Made by a program: the position numbers and the translations under genes. Under the pieces are notes generated by a model. It worked only from the letters and a program-made list of their open reading frames with translations. It searched no databases and was not told where the DNA came from. This document shows positions 12,917-22,447 of a stretch of DNA of 64,000 nt, in pieces. Source of the DNA: Gammaproteobacteria bacterium. GTDB taxonomy: Bacteria > Pseudomonadota > Gammaproteobacteria > Burkholderiales > Gallionellaceae. Within the stretch, counting starts at the first letter, position 1. Each line of letters opens with the position of its first letter. Location of the stretch: contig JAHJBC010000010.1 in assembly GCA_018813765.1 (NCBI GenBank), positions 131,096-195,095 of the forward strand, in the 5' to 3' direction.

Positions 12917-13656
12917 CACATCTGCCTGAACAGGTGCGCATAGCTGCGGCTCACCGCAATCTTCTCCGGCCGGTCGCGCAGCTTGAGCGAGACCTTGCCG
13001 AGCAGGTCGTGATGCGCCGAGACGATCTGCTTCACATTCACCAGCGTGCCGCGGTGCACCTGCCAGAACTGGTCGGGGTCGAGCTGCGCGAGCAGGTCCT
13101 TGAGCGGCGTGCGCAGTAGCAGCTCGGCATTGCGCGTGAGCACGGTGGTGTATTTGTCGGCGGACTGGAAGTAGCACACCTCCTCCACCGCCACCATGCG
13201 CACGCTCTGCCCGACCTGGATGCGCAGCCAGCGTAGCGGTTCGGCTTTGCTCTGCGCCGCCAGCAGTTGTTGCAGTCGTGCCAGCATGGCATCCGGCGTA
13301 AACATGCCGCGCTGTTGCAGGCGCTCGACGCAGCGTTGCAGGCGCTCGTCCGAGACCGGCTTCAGCAGATAATCCGCCGCCGCCTGCTCGAAGGCCTGCA
13401 CGGCATGGTCGTCGAAGGCGGTGACAAACACCACGCGACAATCGTTAGCCGCCGCGCGTGCCGCATCCAGCCCGCTCTGCCCCGGCATGCGAATGTCGAG
13501 GAAGGCGATATCCGGTTTGAGTTCGCTCAACGCCTGTTCGGCGGCGACGCCGTCGTGCAACACGGCGACGATCTCCAACTCGGGCCACAACTTCGCCAAC
13601 CTGCGCTGCAGGTCGTCCGCAAGATGCTGCTCGTCGTCGGCGATGATGGCTTTCAC
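12916..13656 (-). CDS. LytTR-family response regulator
   Basis: The 246-aa protein has a receiver domain (about residues 1-115) with acidic pair DDE at 8-10, phospho-acceptor Asp in FLDIRMPG and Lys in YLLKPVSDE. A C-terminal LytTR DNA-binding domain follows (about 140-245; RIQVGQSVRMVAVEEVCYFQSADKYTTV, HRGTLVNVKQI, seen as separate blocks). Such LytR/AlgR regulators act with LytS-like kinases. The ATG overlaps the stop of the adjacent kinase gene by four bases (ATGA), so the two are translated as a pair. Its stop codon touches the palindromic element at 12771-12916. Targets are unknown; the envelope genes further upstream on the same strand are the natural candidates. Confidence 0.93.
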   Translation of the reverse strand: MKAIIADDEQHLADDLQRRLAKLWPELEIVAVLHDGVAAEQALSELKPDIAFLDIRMPGQSGLDAARAAANDCRVVFVTAFDDHAVQAFEQAAADYLLKPVSDERLQRCVERLQQRGMFTPDAMLARLQQLLAAQSKAEPLRWLRIQVGQSVRMVAVEEVCYFQSADKYTTVLTRNAELLLRTPLKDLLAQLDPDQFWQVHRGTLVNVKQIVSAHHDLLGKVSLKLRDRPEKIAVSRSYAHLFRQM

Positions 13657-14630
13657 AATGGCAACTCCAGTGTCGCTACAACGCCGCCTGCGGCCTTGCT
13701 CTCCAGTGTCAGCCTGCCGTTGTCGCCGAACAGCGTCGCCAGACGCGCACGCACGTTCGCCAATCCCGCGCCGCCGCCCTCATTGCCGACCAGGCCGATA
13801 CCGGTGTCGCACACTTCAATGCGCAGCGTCGTGGCATCGGCGCTCGCGCGGATGACGATCTCGCCGCCGCCTATCTTGGGCTCTATGCCGTGGCGCACCG
13901 CGTTCTCGACCAGCGGCTGCAGCAGCATCGGAGGGAAAGGAGTGCCGCGGGCATCTTCGGCCACATCGATGCGCCAGCGCAGCCGCTCGCCAAAACGGAT
14001 CTTTAATATCTGCAAATAATTTTCCAGCATGTCCAGTTCGTCACCCAGGACGGCGCTGTCGCTGCGCGCGCGCACCAGCGCGACGCGCAGCCAGTCGTTC
14101 AGGCGTTCGAGCAGCTGCCTGGCCAGCGCCGGATCGCTGTCGATCAGGCTGCCGACATTGGCCAGGGTGTTGAACAGGAAATGCGGTTCGATCTGCGCCT
14201 GCAACAGTTTCAGGTTGGCCTCGATCTCGCGTTTCTCGCTTTCGCTCTGTTCCATCTGCCGCTGCTTCTTTTCCATCCCGATGCGTTCGAAAAGCAGGAA
14301 AGTGATCACCCCGATAAGTCCGAAGAACAGCCCTATCGCCATCGACTTCAGGACATAGTTGCCGCTCCAGTTTCCCGTGCCGGTGATGGCAAATGCCAGC
14401 GACATACCGATCGCCACGCTGCCGGGCAATGAGATGCCGAGTACCGCCACACGCCGGAGAGGTCGCTTTACAAAATGGGCGACCCCCATATTGATGATCA
14501 ACACCGAAAAACCGATGCATTGCGAATATACGAATTGGTGCCAGAACGGCGACATGAACAGGTTCAACACTGCCGCAATCGCCGTGTTGAAGGTAAAGGT
14601 GGAGACAAAATAGGCGAGCAGCTTCTTCAT
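13653..14630 (-). CDS. LytS-like sensor histidine kinase
   Basis: About 325 aa from the ATG at 14628-14630 (MKKLLAYFVSTF). The N-terminal half holds four predicted membrane helices (about residues 5-125), then a coiled segment, then a His_kinase domain of the LytS/YehU type with phospho-acceptor His in LQAQIEPHFLFNTLANVG. A HATPase_c domain follows (N box LVENAVRHGIEPK, G box VCDTGIGLVGNEGGGAGLANVRARL). The periplasmic loops are very short, so the stimulus is probably sensed within the membrane. It overlaps the downstream LytTR regulator by four bases and begins four bases after the stop of the upstream barrel-protein gene. Confidence 0.92.
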   Translation of the reverse strand: MKKLLAYFVSTFTFNTAIAAVLNLFMSPFWHQFVYSQCIGFSVLIINMGVAHFVKRPLRRVAVLGISLPGSVAIGMSLAFAITGTGNWSGNYVLKSMAIGLFFGLIGVITFLLFERIGMEKKQRQMEQSESEKREIEANLKLLQAQIEPHFLFNTLANVGSLIDSDPALARQLLERLNDWLRVALVRARSDSAVLGDELDMLENYLQILKIRFGERLRWRIDVAEDARGTPFPPMLLQPLVENAVRHGIEPKIGGGEIVIRASADATTLRIEVCDTGIGLVGNEGGGAGLANVRARLATLFGDNGRLTLESKAAGGVVATLELPL

Positions 14631-14634
14631 GGTC

Positions 14635-15843
14635 TCAGATCGAGGACTTGAGCCCCAGCGTGAAGCTGCGCGTGAACAGCGCACCCGCTTCCTGCCGCGC
14701 GCCGCCCCGCGGCAACACGGCCAGCGCGAAGATGCTCAGGCGCGGATGCAGCGTGGTCTCGCCGTAGGCGGCAAACTCGTTGCCAGAGTCGGTCAGGTTG
14801 CGCGTGTACATCAGTCGCCAGTAGCCGGTCTCGCTCATCATGTTGGCCTGCCACACGGCGTGGAAGTAATCGCGCCCGAGCAGGCGCGGCATCAGGCCCA
14901 GCGGCAGACCGTACTGTGTGGTGGCACGCTCGAAGTAGGCCGCCTCTTCCGCCCTGCTGTAGCCGTGGCCGTCATGCAGATATTCGAGCATCAGCGACTG
15001 GCCGCTCTCGAAGGTGTACGAGGAACCAGCCAGCGCGGCGTTGCGTCGCGCCGAGGGCGACTGGATAACATAGGGTTGTGCCGCATCGGCAGGCGAGCCC
15101 AGCACCACCGGCAATACCGATGAGCTCCACTCGCCATACAACATCAGCTCGTCGCTCATCGTGTACTGGCCGTGCGCGCCGTAGAACGCGCCGAGGTGCG
15201 GCGCTTTGGCAACGACTGCGCCCCAGGCGATCTCTTCGCCGCGCGTGTCGAATTTCGCCAGCCAGCTGTTGCGCCAGGCGTCCGGTTGCACCGCGCCGTA
15301 GCCGGAACGCACCACGCGTGCCAGGGTGGCGCTGTTCCGCATGTCCGGCGTCCACGATACCTTCGCCACGTCCATGCCGACCAGTTCGCGCATCGGGTCG
15401 CTGCGGCCGTTGTCGAAATAGAACGGGCTGGACGGCGAGCGGAACTGCCCCGCGCCCCAGTTCAGCACATCGCGTCCGGCGGCAACGTTCCAGCCTTCCG
15501 CAGCGCGCACGCGCACCTGCCACAGACTGAGATAACCCTCGTTATCACGCTGAGTACCGAATGCGTTGCGCGACTCGCGCACGATGCCTATCGGCCGCGC
15601 GGTCACGCGTACGGTCTCGTTCTCTGCTTTGAGATTCATGCGTATCTCGGCCACCTCGCTGCGCTGCGGCAGTCGTGCAATCTGGTTGTAAGGGTTGAGC
15701 ACACTGTCGTCGCGCAGCACCATGCTGTTGCCATAGACGTAAAGCGTGCCATCCCACGAGGTATTCCACTCGGCCTCGTCTGCCTGCGCGGACAGTGCAA
15801 GTGCCAACAGTCCGGTGAATATCAGTTTTTCAATGCTTGGCAT
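14635..15843 (-). CDS. Predicted outer-membrane beta-barrel protein
   Basis: The 402-aa protein starts with a signal peptide (MPSIEKLIFTGLLALALSAQA, cleavage after SAQA). The mature chain is rich in alternating aromatic and polar strands and ends in a residue pattern (FTLGLKSSI) compatible with a barrel. Motifs such as GRDVLNWGAGQFRSPSSPFYFDNG suggest a porin-like fold of 14-18 strands. I do not recognise a named family. The chosen start gives a 14-base overlap with the upstream membrane-protein gene; a longer frame upstream has no signal peptide and overlaps that gene extensively. Placement between a two-component system and an ABC/LolA-like set suggests the outer-membrane part of an envelope export or lipid-handling system. 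Confidence 0.75.
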   Translation of the reverse strand: MPSIEKLIFTGLLALALSAQADEAEWNTSWDGTLYVYGNSMVLRDDSVLNPYNQIARLPQRSEVAEIRMNLKAENETVRVTARPIGIVRESRNAFGTQRDNEGYLSLWQVRVRAAEGWNVAAGRDVLNWGAGQFRSPSSPFYFDNGRSDPMRELVGMDVAKVSWTPDMRNSATLARVVRSGYGAVQPDAWRNSWLAKFDTRGEEIAWGAVVAKAPHLGAFYGAHGQYTMSDELMLYGEWSSSVLPVVLGSPADAAQPYVIQSPSARRNAALAGSSYTFESGQSLMLEYLHDGHGYSRAEEAAYFERATTQYGLPLGLMPRLLGRDYFHAVWQANMMSETGYWRLMYTRNLTDSGNEFAAYGETTLHPRLSIFALAVLPRGGARQEAGALFTRSFTLGLKSSI

Positions 15844-16483
15844 GACGATGTCCATCGATCCAGTAGCCCCACAGCACCAGCAGCCACTGCGCATGCCCTG
15901 CCCACGCGATGGCGGCCTCGTTCGGCGGTGGCGCTCCGAACAGGTTGGCGGCGTAGATGAGCAGCAGGAAAGCGACCAGCCCATGCAAACCCCAACGCCC
16001 AGCCGCATCCGTTGCAGTCGTGCTGCGCGCATAGAGCCAGACACCGATCGCAAATATCGAACCTTCCAGCAGCAGGGTGAGTGACAGCGATGACCAAACA
16101 TTCAGGCCGGCGAATATCGTGCTGCCGGGATACAGCGGCAGATCAGGTTGATGCACCATCAGGTCCAGCAGCCAGTGACTCAGCACCAGCAGACCGAGGA
16201 TCGTTGCATTCCGTGTATCGCGCTTCAAACCGTAGTGGATCGCGCCGAGCAGCACCGCCCAGCCGATGACGGCCAGCAGGCTATGCGAGATGGGATAGTT
16301 ATCGAAGACCAGCGGCGTGACGACGGTCGCACCCGGAACGATGCGCACCTGCTCCAGCCCGAGCAGCAGCAGCGTCGGCCACAACAGATCGATGAACTGC
16401 GCCGCCAAGAACAGCGTTCCCAGCGAGACCTTGGGCGCGATGGATTTGGCGCCAAAGCCGACACCGAAATGCGCGATGAACAT
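15830..16483 (-). CDS. Integral membrane protein, metal-dependent hydrolase-like (YdjM-type)
   Basis: The 217-aa protein has about six hydrophobic segments. It begins MFIAHFGVGFGAK, a His-containing start seen in the inner-membrane YdjM/LexA-regulated family sometimes annotated as membrane-bound metal-dependent hydrolase. Further His residues lie in YPISHSLLAV, LVLSHWLLDLMVHQPD and WIDGHRH; they cluster at membrane borders and could bind a metal. No enzymatic activity can be demonstrated from sequence. It is joined to the LolA-like gene by TAATG-type overlap at 16483 and overlaps the downstream barrel gene by 14 bases. Confidence 0.7.
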   Translation of the reverse strand: MFIAHFGVGFGAKSIAPKVSLGTLFLAAQFIDLLWPTLLLLGLEQVRIVPGATVVTPLVFDNYPISHSLLAVIGWAVLLGAIHYGLKRDTRNATILGLLVLSHWLLDLMVHQPDLPLYPGSTIFAGLNVWSSLSLTLLLEGSIFAIGVWLYARSTTATDAAGRWGLHGLVAFLLLIYAANLFGAPPPNEAAIAWAGHAQWLLVLWGYWIDGHRHAKH

Positions 16484-17211
16484 TATTGCATTTGTCCCAA
16501 GTCAAACTCCGAAGCCGCGATCTTCTTCACCTTCACCGTGCCGAACTCCATCACCGTCTCGGCATCGATGAGCGCGTCGCGGATGGTCATCCTGCTGATG
16601 AAGGGGATGCGCCTGCCGTCATGCTCGATGGTGTTGCCGTACTGGAAGCTGGCGGTCTTGAGCAGCTTGCCGCTGACCGAATAGAACTCGGCCTTGATGC
16701 CGACCACGCGCTTGACCGACACCCAATAGCGGATCTTGTCGTAAGTGGCACGTTTGTGTTTCGCGGCCAAGTTCAGCACATGACATTCCTCGCCGTCGAC
16801 ATTCTCGGTGCCCGCCAGCTCGGCATCATAGTCGCCCGCGTAGTTGGTGGCGGCGATGTCGCCGTTGGAAGCCTGCCCGCTCATGCGCTGGCGCGGCGAG
16901 ATGGGGATGGGCTTGGACAGGCCGGGACGCGTCATCCACATGTTGCGCTCCACCTGCAGGATCTTCGAGCCCTTGAAGCGTACCGGCTCCTGCGTCTCGG
17001 CCACGCTGGAATCGTCCACCGCCTTCACCAGGATGCGCTGCGGCTCATCGTTGCGCTCGCCGTCGCGCGATTGCAGCCTGATCTCCCACACGATGCCCGG
17101 CAGTCCGCCGCCGCGTGCCTGGTCGGAGTCCTTGAGGATGCTGTGGGCGTCGGGGGCGGCATAAGCATTTGCCGCAAACAGTAACAGCAAAGCACGAAAC
17201 AAGATCGTCAT
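16483..17211 (-). CDS. LolA-like outer-membrane lipoprotein-sorting protein
   Basis: The 242-aa periplasmic protein starts at ATG 17209-17211 behind GGAGAAG. Its signal peptide is MTILFRALLLLFAANAYA. The mature part has the fold signature of the COG2834 group (LolA/LppX-like beta-sheet cup): RNMWMTRPGLSKPIPISPRQRMSG is split into short strands, followed by LAAKHKRATYDKIRYWV and FGTVKVKKIAASEFDLGQMQ. Proteins of this group carry a lipidated substrate or lipid between membranes and often occur beside FtsX-like ABC permeases, as here. It is distinct from the housekeeping lolA at 23764-24399. Likely role: periplasmic carrier for the ABC unit at 17334-19300. Confidence 0.82.
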   Translation of the reverse strand: MTILFRALLLLFAANAYAAPDAHSILKDSDQARGGGLPGIVWEIRLQSRDGERNDEPQRILVKAVDDSSVAETQEPVRFKGSKILQVERNMWMTRPGLSKPIPISPRQRMSGQASNGDIAATNYAGDYDAELAGTENVDGEECHVLNLAAKHKRATYDKIRYWVSVKRVVGIKAEFYSVSGKLLKTASFQYGNTIEHDGRRIPFISRMTIRDALIDAETVMEFGTVKVKKIAASEFDLGQMQ

Positions 17212-17239
17212 GAACTTCTCCAAAAGCAAAAACCTTGAT

Positions 17240-17322
17240 CCACGAAAAACACAAAACTCACGAAAGGGGCAAACTCAAATTTGGTGACAAAATTTCGTTC
17301 GTGCTTTTCGTGTATTTCGTGG
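17240..17322. repeat. Imperfect palindrome within the envelope operon
   Basis: The segment starts CCACGAAAAACACAAAACTC and ends TTTTCGTGTATTTCGTGG, which are inverted copies with a few mismatches. It lies between the ABC permease stop and the LolA-like start. It is a typical dispersed palindrome and could form a hairpin in the operon transcript. Confidence 0.6.
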
Positions 17323-17333
17323 ACAAATGTGTA

Positions 17334-18596
17334 TCAAACATGCCCCAGTGCATCGATGATGTCCTTCTTCGCCGCGCGCCGTGCCGGCATGTAGGCCGCC
17401 AGTGTACCCACCAGCCCCATCAGGATGAAAGTGAACACGGTGCGTCCGAGGTCCAGATCGACCAGCAGCGGCACGGGGCTGGCGCTGTTGGGCGGAACAT
17501 AGGAAATGTTGGCGAGGTTGAGACCCCAGCGCACCAGCAGCGCGATCAGCAACCCGGTGACGCAGCCGATCAGCGTCAGCAACATCGACTCCATGGTGAA
17601 CAGCCGTATCACACCGCTGCGCTTGAGGCCGATGGCACGCAGGGTGCCGATCTCGCGGGTGCGCTCGATCACGGTCATGCCCATGGAATTGGCCACGCTC
17701 ATGATCACCACGGTCAGCACGATATTGAAGATGAAGCCGAAGATCATGTCGAACATGCCGTGGACCTGATTGTAGAAGTCGGACAGGTCCTGCCAGGTCA
17801 AAATCTCGACCTCGAAACCGGCGGCGGCAAGTTTCGCCATCAAGGTGTCGCGCATCGCTACAGTCCCGGATTCGTCATCGAGCAGGATGGTCAACCGCTG
17901 TGCGCGGCCTTCCGCATCGAGCAGGGTGCGCGCCAGCGCCAGCGAGACGAAGGCGAACTTGTCGTTGCTGCCCGCATTACCGGTGTTGAAGGCCTTGCCC
18001 AGCACGATGTCGGCGGCATTGGCCTGTCCGGAGAGCGTATTCACCAGCACCTGCGCCTGCTCGCCTTCCTTGAGGTGCAGCATCTCAACCAGCCCCTCGC
18101 TCAGGCTGACCACTTCGGGACGCTCGGGGTCGAGGCGCATCTTCATATTGTCGAACATGCCGCTCTTTTTCTCGGTCTCGGTCAGCGAACCTTCGCGCAG
18201 TTTGATGACCGCCTCCGGCTCGATCCCTTCGGCGATGAAGATGGTGCTGGCACGGCCGTTGGAGACCAGCCCGCTCATGCCCAGACGCGGTGCGACCAGT
18301 TTGACGTGCGCTTCTTCCCGGATCAGTTTGGTGATGGCGGTGACTTCCTCTGCCGTGAGCAGGTAACGCTCGGGATCGAGCTTGCCTTCGGTGCGCATGC
18401 CTTTTTTGTACAGCGTGAGGTGACCCAGCATCTCGCCGTGGATGGATTGGCGGCCGAGACCGTCGTAGACGTTATGCGTGTAACCGGCGAACAGCACGAT
18501 GGCCGCGAAGCCGAAGGCGATGGCGAGCATCGTCACCATCGAGCGGCGGCGATTGCGCATCAGGCCGCGCAGGGCGAGTTTGATCATGTTTTTCAT
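17334..18596 (-). CDS. ABC transporter permease, FtsX/MacB/LolCE-like
   Basis: The 420-aa protein has the four-helix type VII ABC permease topology: one helix near residues 20-42, a periplasmic domain of about 230 residues, then three C-terminal helices (about 280-310, 335-360, 380-405). The FtsX domain is visible in VLTVVIMSVANSMGMTVIERTREIGTLRAIG and ends PARRAAKKDIIDALGHV, the coupling-helix region. Such permeases do not carry solutes across the inner membrane but move lipids or lipoproteins, or transmit force to periplasmic partners. The gene overlaps the ATPase gene by four bases (ATGA). The LolA-like partner lies downstream after a palindromic repeat. Confidence 0.92.
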   Translation of the reverse strand: MKNMIKLALRGLMRNRRRSMVTMLAIAFGFAAIVLFAGYTHNVYDGLGRQSIHGEMLGHLTLYKKGMRTEGKLDPERYLLTAEEVTAITKLIREEAHVKLVAPRLGMSGLVSNGRASTIFIAEGIEPEAVIKLREGSLTETEKKSGMFDNMKMRLDPERPEVVSLSEGLVEMLHLKEGEQAQVLVNTLSGQANAADIVLGKAFNTGNAGSNDKFAFVSLALARTLLDAEGRAQRLTILLDDESGTVAMRDTLMAKLAAAGFEVEILTWQDLSDFYNQVHGMFDMIFGFIFNIVLTVVIMSVANSMGMTVIERTREIGTLRAIGLKRSGVIRLFTMESMLLTLIGCVTGLLIALLVRWGLNLANISYVPPNSASPVPLLVDLDLGRTVFTFILMGLVGTLAAYMPARRAAKKDIIDALGHV

Positions 18597-19300
18597 GCCG
18601 TCACCTCATCGCTCACGATATTGCCGTCGCGCAGCAGTATCTTGCGGTCCACATGGTCGAGCAAACGTTGGTCGTGGGTGGTGAACACGAAGGTCACCTT
18701 GCGCGCGCGATTCATCTCGCGCATCAGTTCCACCACCATGCGGCTGTTCTCCGAATCCAGGTTGGCGGTCGGCTCGTCGGCGATGACCAGCTTTGGCTCG
18801 ACCACCAATGCGCGCGCGATGGCCACGCGCTGGCGCTGGCCGCCGGACAATTTATCAGGCAAGGAACCCTTGAAACGCTCCAACCCCACATCCACCAGCG
18901 CGGCGGCAGCGCGTTCGCGCGCCTCGTGTTCGGCCACGCCCTGGATCTGCAAGGGCAGCATCACGTTCTCCAGCGCGGAGAGCACCGGCACCAGATTGAA
19001 ATTCTGGAACACGAAGCCGAGTTTCCTGCTGCGGAAATCGGTGAGCGCATCGTCGTCCAGCACGCGCGTGTCCTGCTCGTCGAAATGCACCTCACCCTCG
19101 GTGGGCGCGTCGATCAAACCGATGATGTTCATCAGGGTGGACTTACCGCTGCCGGAAGGCCCCCACACGGCCAGGAACTCGCCCGCGTGGATGTCCAGCG
19201 AGATGCTGTTTAGCGCGTCGATGGTGGTCTCGCCCAGCAGGAAACGGCGCTTGATGTTGCGCAGCTTCAGGATGGGCGGATGGCTGGTGGTGTCGCTCAT
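18593..19300 (-). CDS. ABC transporter ATP-binding protein, LolD/MacB-like
   Basis: 235 aa from ATG 19298-19300, preceded by GAGGTGAAC; a longer upstream frame lies inside the DUF2141 gene and is not used. The Walker A is GPSGSGKSTLMN, the Q loop is FVFQNFNLVP, the signature is LSGGQRQRVAIARAL, the Walker B is VIADEPTANLD and the switch His is in TTHD. This is the LolD/MacB subfamily, matching the FtsX-like permease with which it overlaps by four bases. The pair forms a cytoplasmic motor and inner-membrane permease unit. Confidence 0.95.
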   Translation of the reverse strand: MSDTTSHPPILKLRNIKRRFLLGETTIDALNSISLDIHAGEFLAVWGPSGSGKSTLMNIIGLIDAPTEGEVHFDEQDTRVLDDDALTDFRSRKLGFVFQNFNLVPVLSALENVMLPLQIQGVAEHEARERAAAALVDVGLERFKGSLPDKLSGGQRQRVAIARALVVEPKLVIADEPTANLDSENSRMVVELMREMNRARKVTFVFTTHDQRLLDHVDRKILLRDGNIVSDEVTA

Positions 19301-19307
19301 GTTCACC

Positions 19308-19727
19308 TCAATGGATGTGTATGGTTCTTGAGACGGTATTCTCGCCAATATCGAAAGCGGCTTCAGCAAAATCGGGCGGACCGAACATGCCGCGCGCATC
19401 ATTGGAAAAACCGTAATCTTCCTTCGGCACGCCCATGAAGTTCTTGTCCTGCCTGCCGTTCCGGTTGTTGTCGACATAGACGGCAACGGCGTATTTCCCC
19501 GGCGGCAGGTCCGGCACCCTCACAGTCAGGTTTTCGCCCGCCGCTTCACTGACGATGCCTTTGTAGAACTGCTCATCGGAAGGAAATTGCTCCGGCTGGG
19601 TAGCGGAGTAGACCGCGACGCGGATCTGGTTCCCGTCCATGCCTTTGCCTTGCAGTTCCAGCTTGAGTTCACCTGCCTGCACGCCGGTAGCTGCCAGCAG
19701 CGCTGCCATCATCAATCTTTTCATCAT
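19308..19727 (-). CDS. DUF2141 periplasmic protein
   Basis: 139 aa starting MMKRLMMAALLAATGVQAGE, with a clear signal peptide cut after VQA. The mature domain matches the DUF2141 family: RVAVYSATQPEQFP, PPGKYAVAVYVDNNRNGRQD and a C-terminal FSNDARGMFGPPDF. The family is a secreted beta-sandwich of unknown function, often encoded beside outer-membrane or lipid-transport genes. AAAGGGGAATT precedes the start. The ABC ATPase gene begins seven bases after its stop, so it is in the same operon. Confidence 0.88.
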   Translation of the reverse strand: MMKRLMMAALLAATGVQAGELKLELQGKGMDGNQIRVAVYSATQPEQFPSDEQFYKGIVSEAAGENLTVRVPDLPPGKYAVAVYVDNNRNGRQDKNFMGVPKEDYGFSNDARGMFGPPDFAEAAFDIGENTVSRTIHIH

Positions 19728-19822
19728 AATTCCCCTTTCTGTCTGTACCGCTGGCACTGTAAATATGAGACGCCAGAGATGGTAGCGAGTGGCATCGACA
19801 CCGAACTCCCGATTGCCTTCGC

Positions 19823-20935
19823 TCAAAACGCCTCCCGCACATAGATGATCATCCCCACGCCGTGATCCACCCAGGCCAGATCGCCGCGCACGTTGAAGCG
19901 CTGGTCGGGATTCAGGGCATAGCGAATGCCAGCGCCAAGGCTGGTGACGAAACGACCGGCAGTCATCTCGCCAAGCCGGGGGGCGACCTGCGCCGCTTCG
20001 GCGAACGCGGTCGCGGAAAATCTGCCGTGTATGGGAAAACGCCACTCCGATTGCAGCGCCAGCATGTCCCGGTCGCGGTAACGACCGTTCTCGATGCCGC
20101 GCAGGATCAGGGTCCCGTCCGGTGAAGACAGATAGCGGAACGGCACTTCTCCATTCGTGCGTCGCACCGTGGCGGCCAGCGCCAGCACCGAATCCTTCAT
20201 CCATTCCGTTTTCCGGTAATGGCGCACATCCCAGTTCTGCAGATTGAATTCCAGATCGCTGCCCAGGCCGGAGGCATATTTTGCATAGCGGTATCTGACC
20301 ACCACGCCTTCGGTGGGCGAGTTGGTGTTGTCGCGCGTGTCATAGCCGCCCTCGAACCCCAAACCGTTATAGGTGCCGTCGTCGTAACCGGGTACCCGCT
20401 CCGTTTCCAGCATGCCGCCCTGTTGCACCGTAATGTCGTTGCTGTCATACAGCCCCATGATGTCCAGCACGAAGTCGTCGCCGAAACGTCTTTCCAGCGT
20501 CAGCACTCCCTGCAGATTGGACGATTTGTATTTCTCCGCCGCATCGGGGGAATCCATGCCGATGCCGTAGTAATTGGCTTGCCAGATGCTGCGGCTCAGC
20601 ATGGCATTCAAGCGATAGCGTCCGGCATCGAAGAAAATATTCGGGGAGACCTGCACCCCGTATTGTCCCTTGGTCGTGCCGTAGATCATGGTGTCGATGG
20701 TCGATGCCTGCTTTCCCAGTTCATCGACGGGGAAAAAATAGAACAACATCCCCCCAAGCATCTGTCCGGTTTCCGGACTGCTGGCGATGATCGGAAAAGC
20801 CGCCCAGCGCTGCTGGTCGGTAGCGGCTATCGGTTTTGCGTCCGACGTATGCACGGCCAGTTCTTCGGCACATAGCGCCCCAGCCAGCGACAACAGACTG
20901 GCAGTGAACAGGATGCGCATATGGGATCGTCTCAT
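19823..20935 (-). CDS. BamA/D15-type outer-membrane barrel protein
   Basis: 370 aa from ATG 20933-20935 behind GAAAGGGGCAAC. A signal peptide (ILFTASLLSLAGALCA) is followed by a C-terminal 16-strand barrel domain of the bacterial surface antigen (D15) family: GVQVSPNIFFDAGRYRLNA, RRFGDDFVLDIMGLYDS, GGYDTRDNTNSPTEGVVVRYR and the final GVGMIIYVREAF with a C-terminal Phe. There are no POTRA domains before the barrel, unlike BamA or TamA. It may be a stand-alone lipid-channel or autotransported-chaperone barrel. It heads the envelope gene set that runs to the LytS/LytR pair. Confidence 0.85.
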   Translation of the reverse strand: MRRSHMRILFTASLLSLAGALCAEELAVHTSDAKPIAATDQQRWAAFPIIASSPETGQMLGGMLFYFFPVDELGKQASTIDTMIYGTTKGQYGVQVSPNIFFDAGRYRLNAMLSRSIWQANYYGIGMDSPDAAEKYKSSNLQGVLTLERRFGDDFVLDIMGLYDSNDITVQQGGMLETERVPGYDDGTYNGLGFEGGYDTRDNTNSPTEGVVVRYRYAKYASGLGSDLEFNLQNWDVRHYRKTEWMKDSVLALAATVRRTNGEVPFRYLSSPDGTLILRGIENGRYRDRDMLALQSEWRFPIHGRFSATAFAEAAQVAPRLGEMTAGRFVTSLGAGIRYALNPDQRFNVRGDLAWVDHGVGMIIYVREAF

Positions 20936-21043
20936 CGTTGCCCCTTTCGGTTCTGACGGAACGCACTGTAGACAGCCAGCAGCACCGATGGGAGCGGAAA
21001 GCGACGAAACGCAGAAAACAGGGTGCGAACCGCTCCCCGGCAC

Positions 21044-22360
<1,317 letters not shown>

Positions 22361-22373
22361 CTAATACATCGAC

Positions 22374-22443
22374 GTAGGATGGGTTGAGTGAAACGATACC
22401 CATCAAACGAACGGCGGGTATCGCTACGCTCAACCCACCCTAC
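22374..22443. repeat. Palindromic repeat, first copy of the GTAGGATGGGTTGA family
   Basis: The 70-bp segment starts GTAGGATGGGTTGAGTGAAA and ends TACGCTCAACCCACCCTAC, its inverted complement. A second copy is at 33256-33334 inside bioH. It occupies the rarA-serS intergenic space. Confidence 0.85.
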
Positions 22444-22447
22444 ATTT

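Noticed and set aside
14635-16101. Longer version of the barrel protein starting at 16101
   Set aside because: The first 86 codons lie inside the membrane-protein gene and are Cys/Arg-rich; the internal ATG at 15843 begins a clean signal peptide.
18593-19486. Longer ABC ATPase starting at 19486
   Set aside because: The extension overlaps the DUF2141 gene; ATG 19300 has a good ribosome binding site and the family N-terminus.
22374-22443. Possible CRISPR array or tRNA-like structure suggested by regular repeats
   Set aside because: There is one palindrome only, with no spaced direct repeats. The other repeats are also palindromes or short tandems, so no CRISPR array is present in the window.
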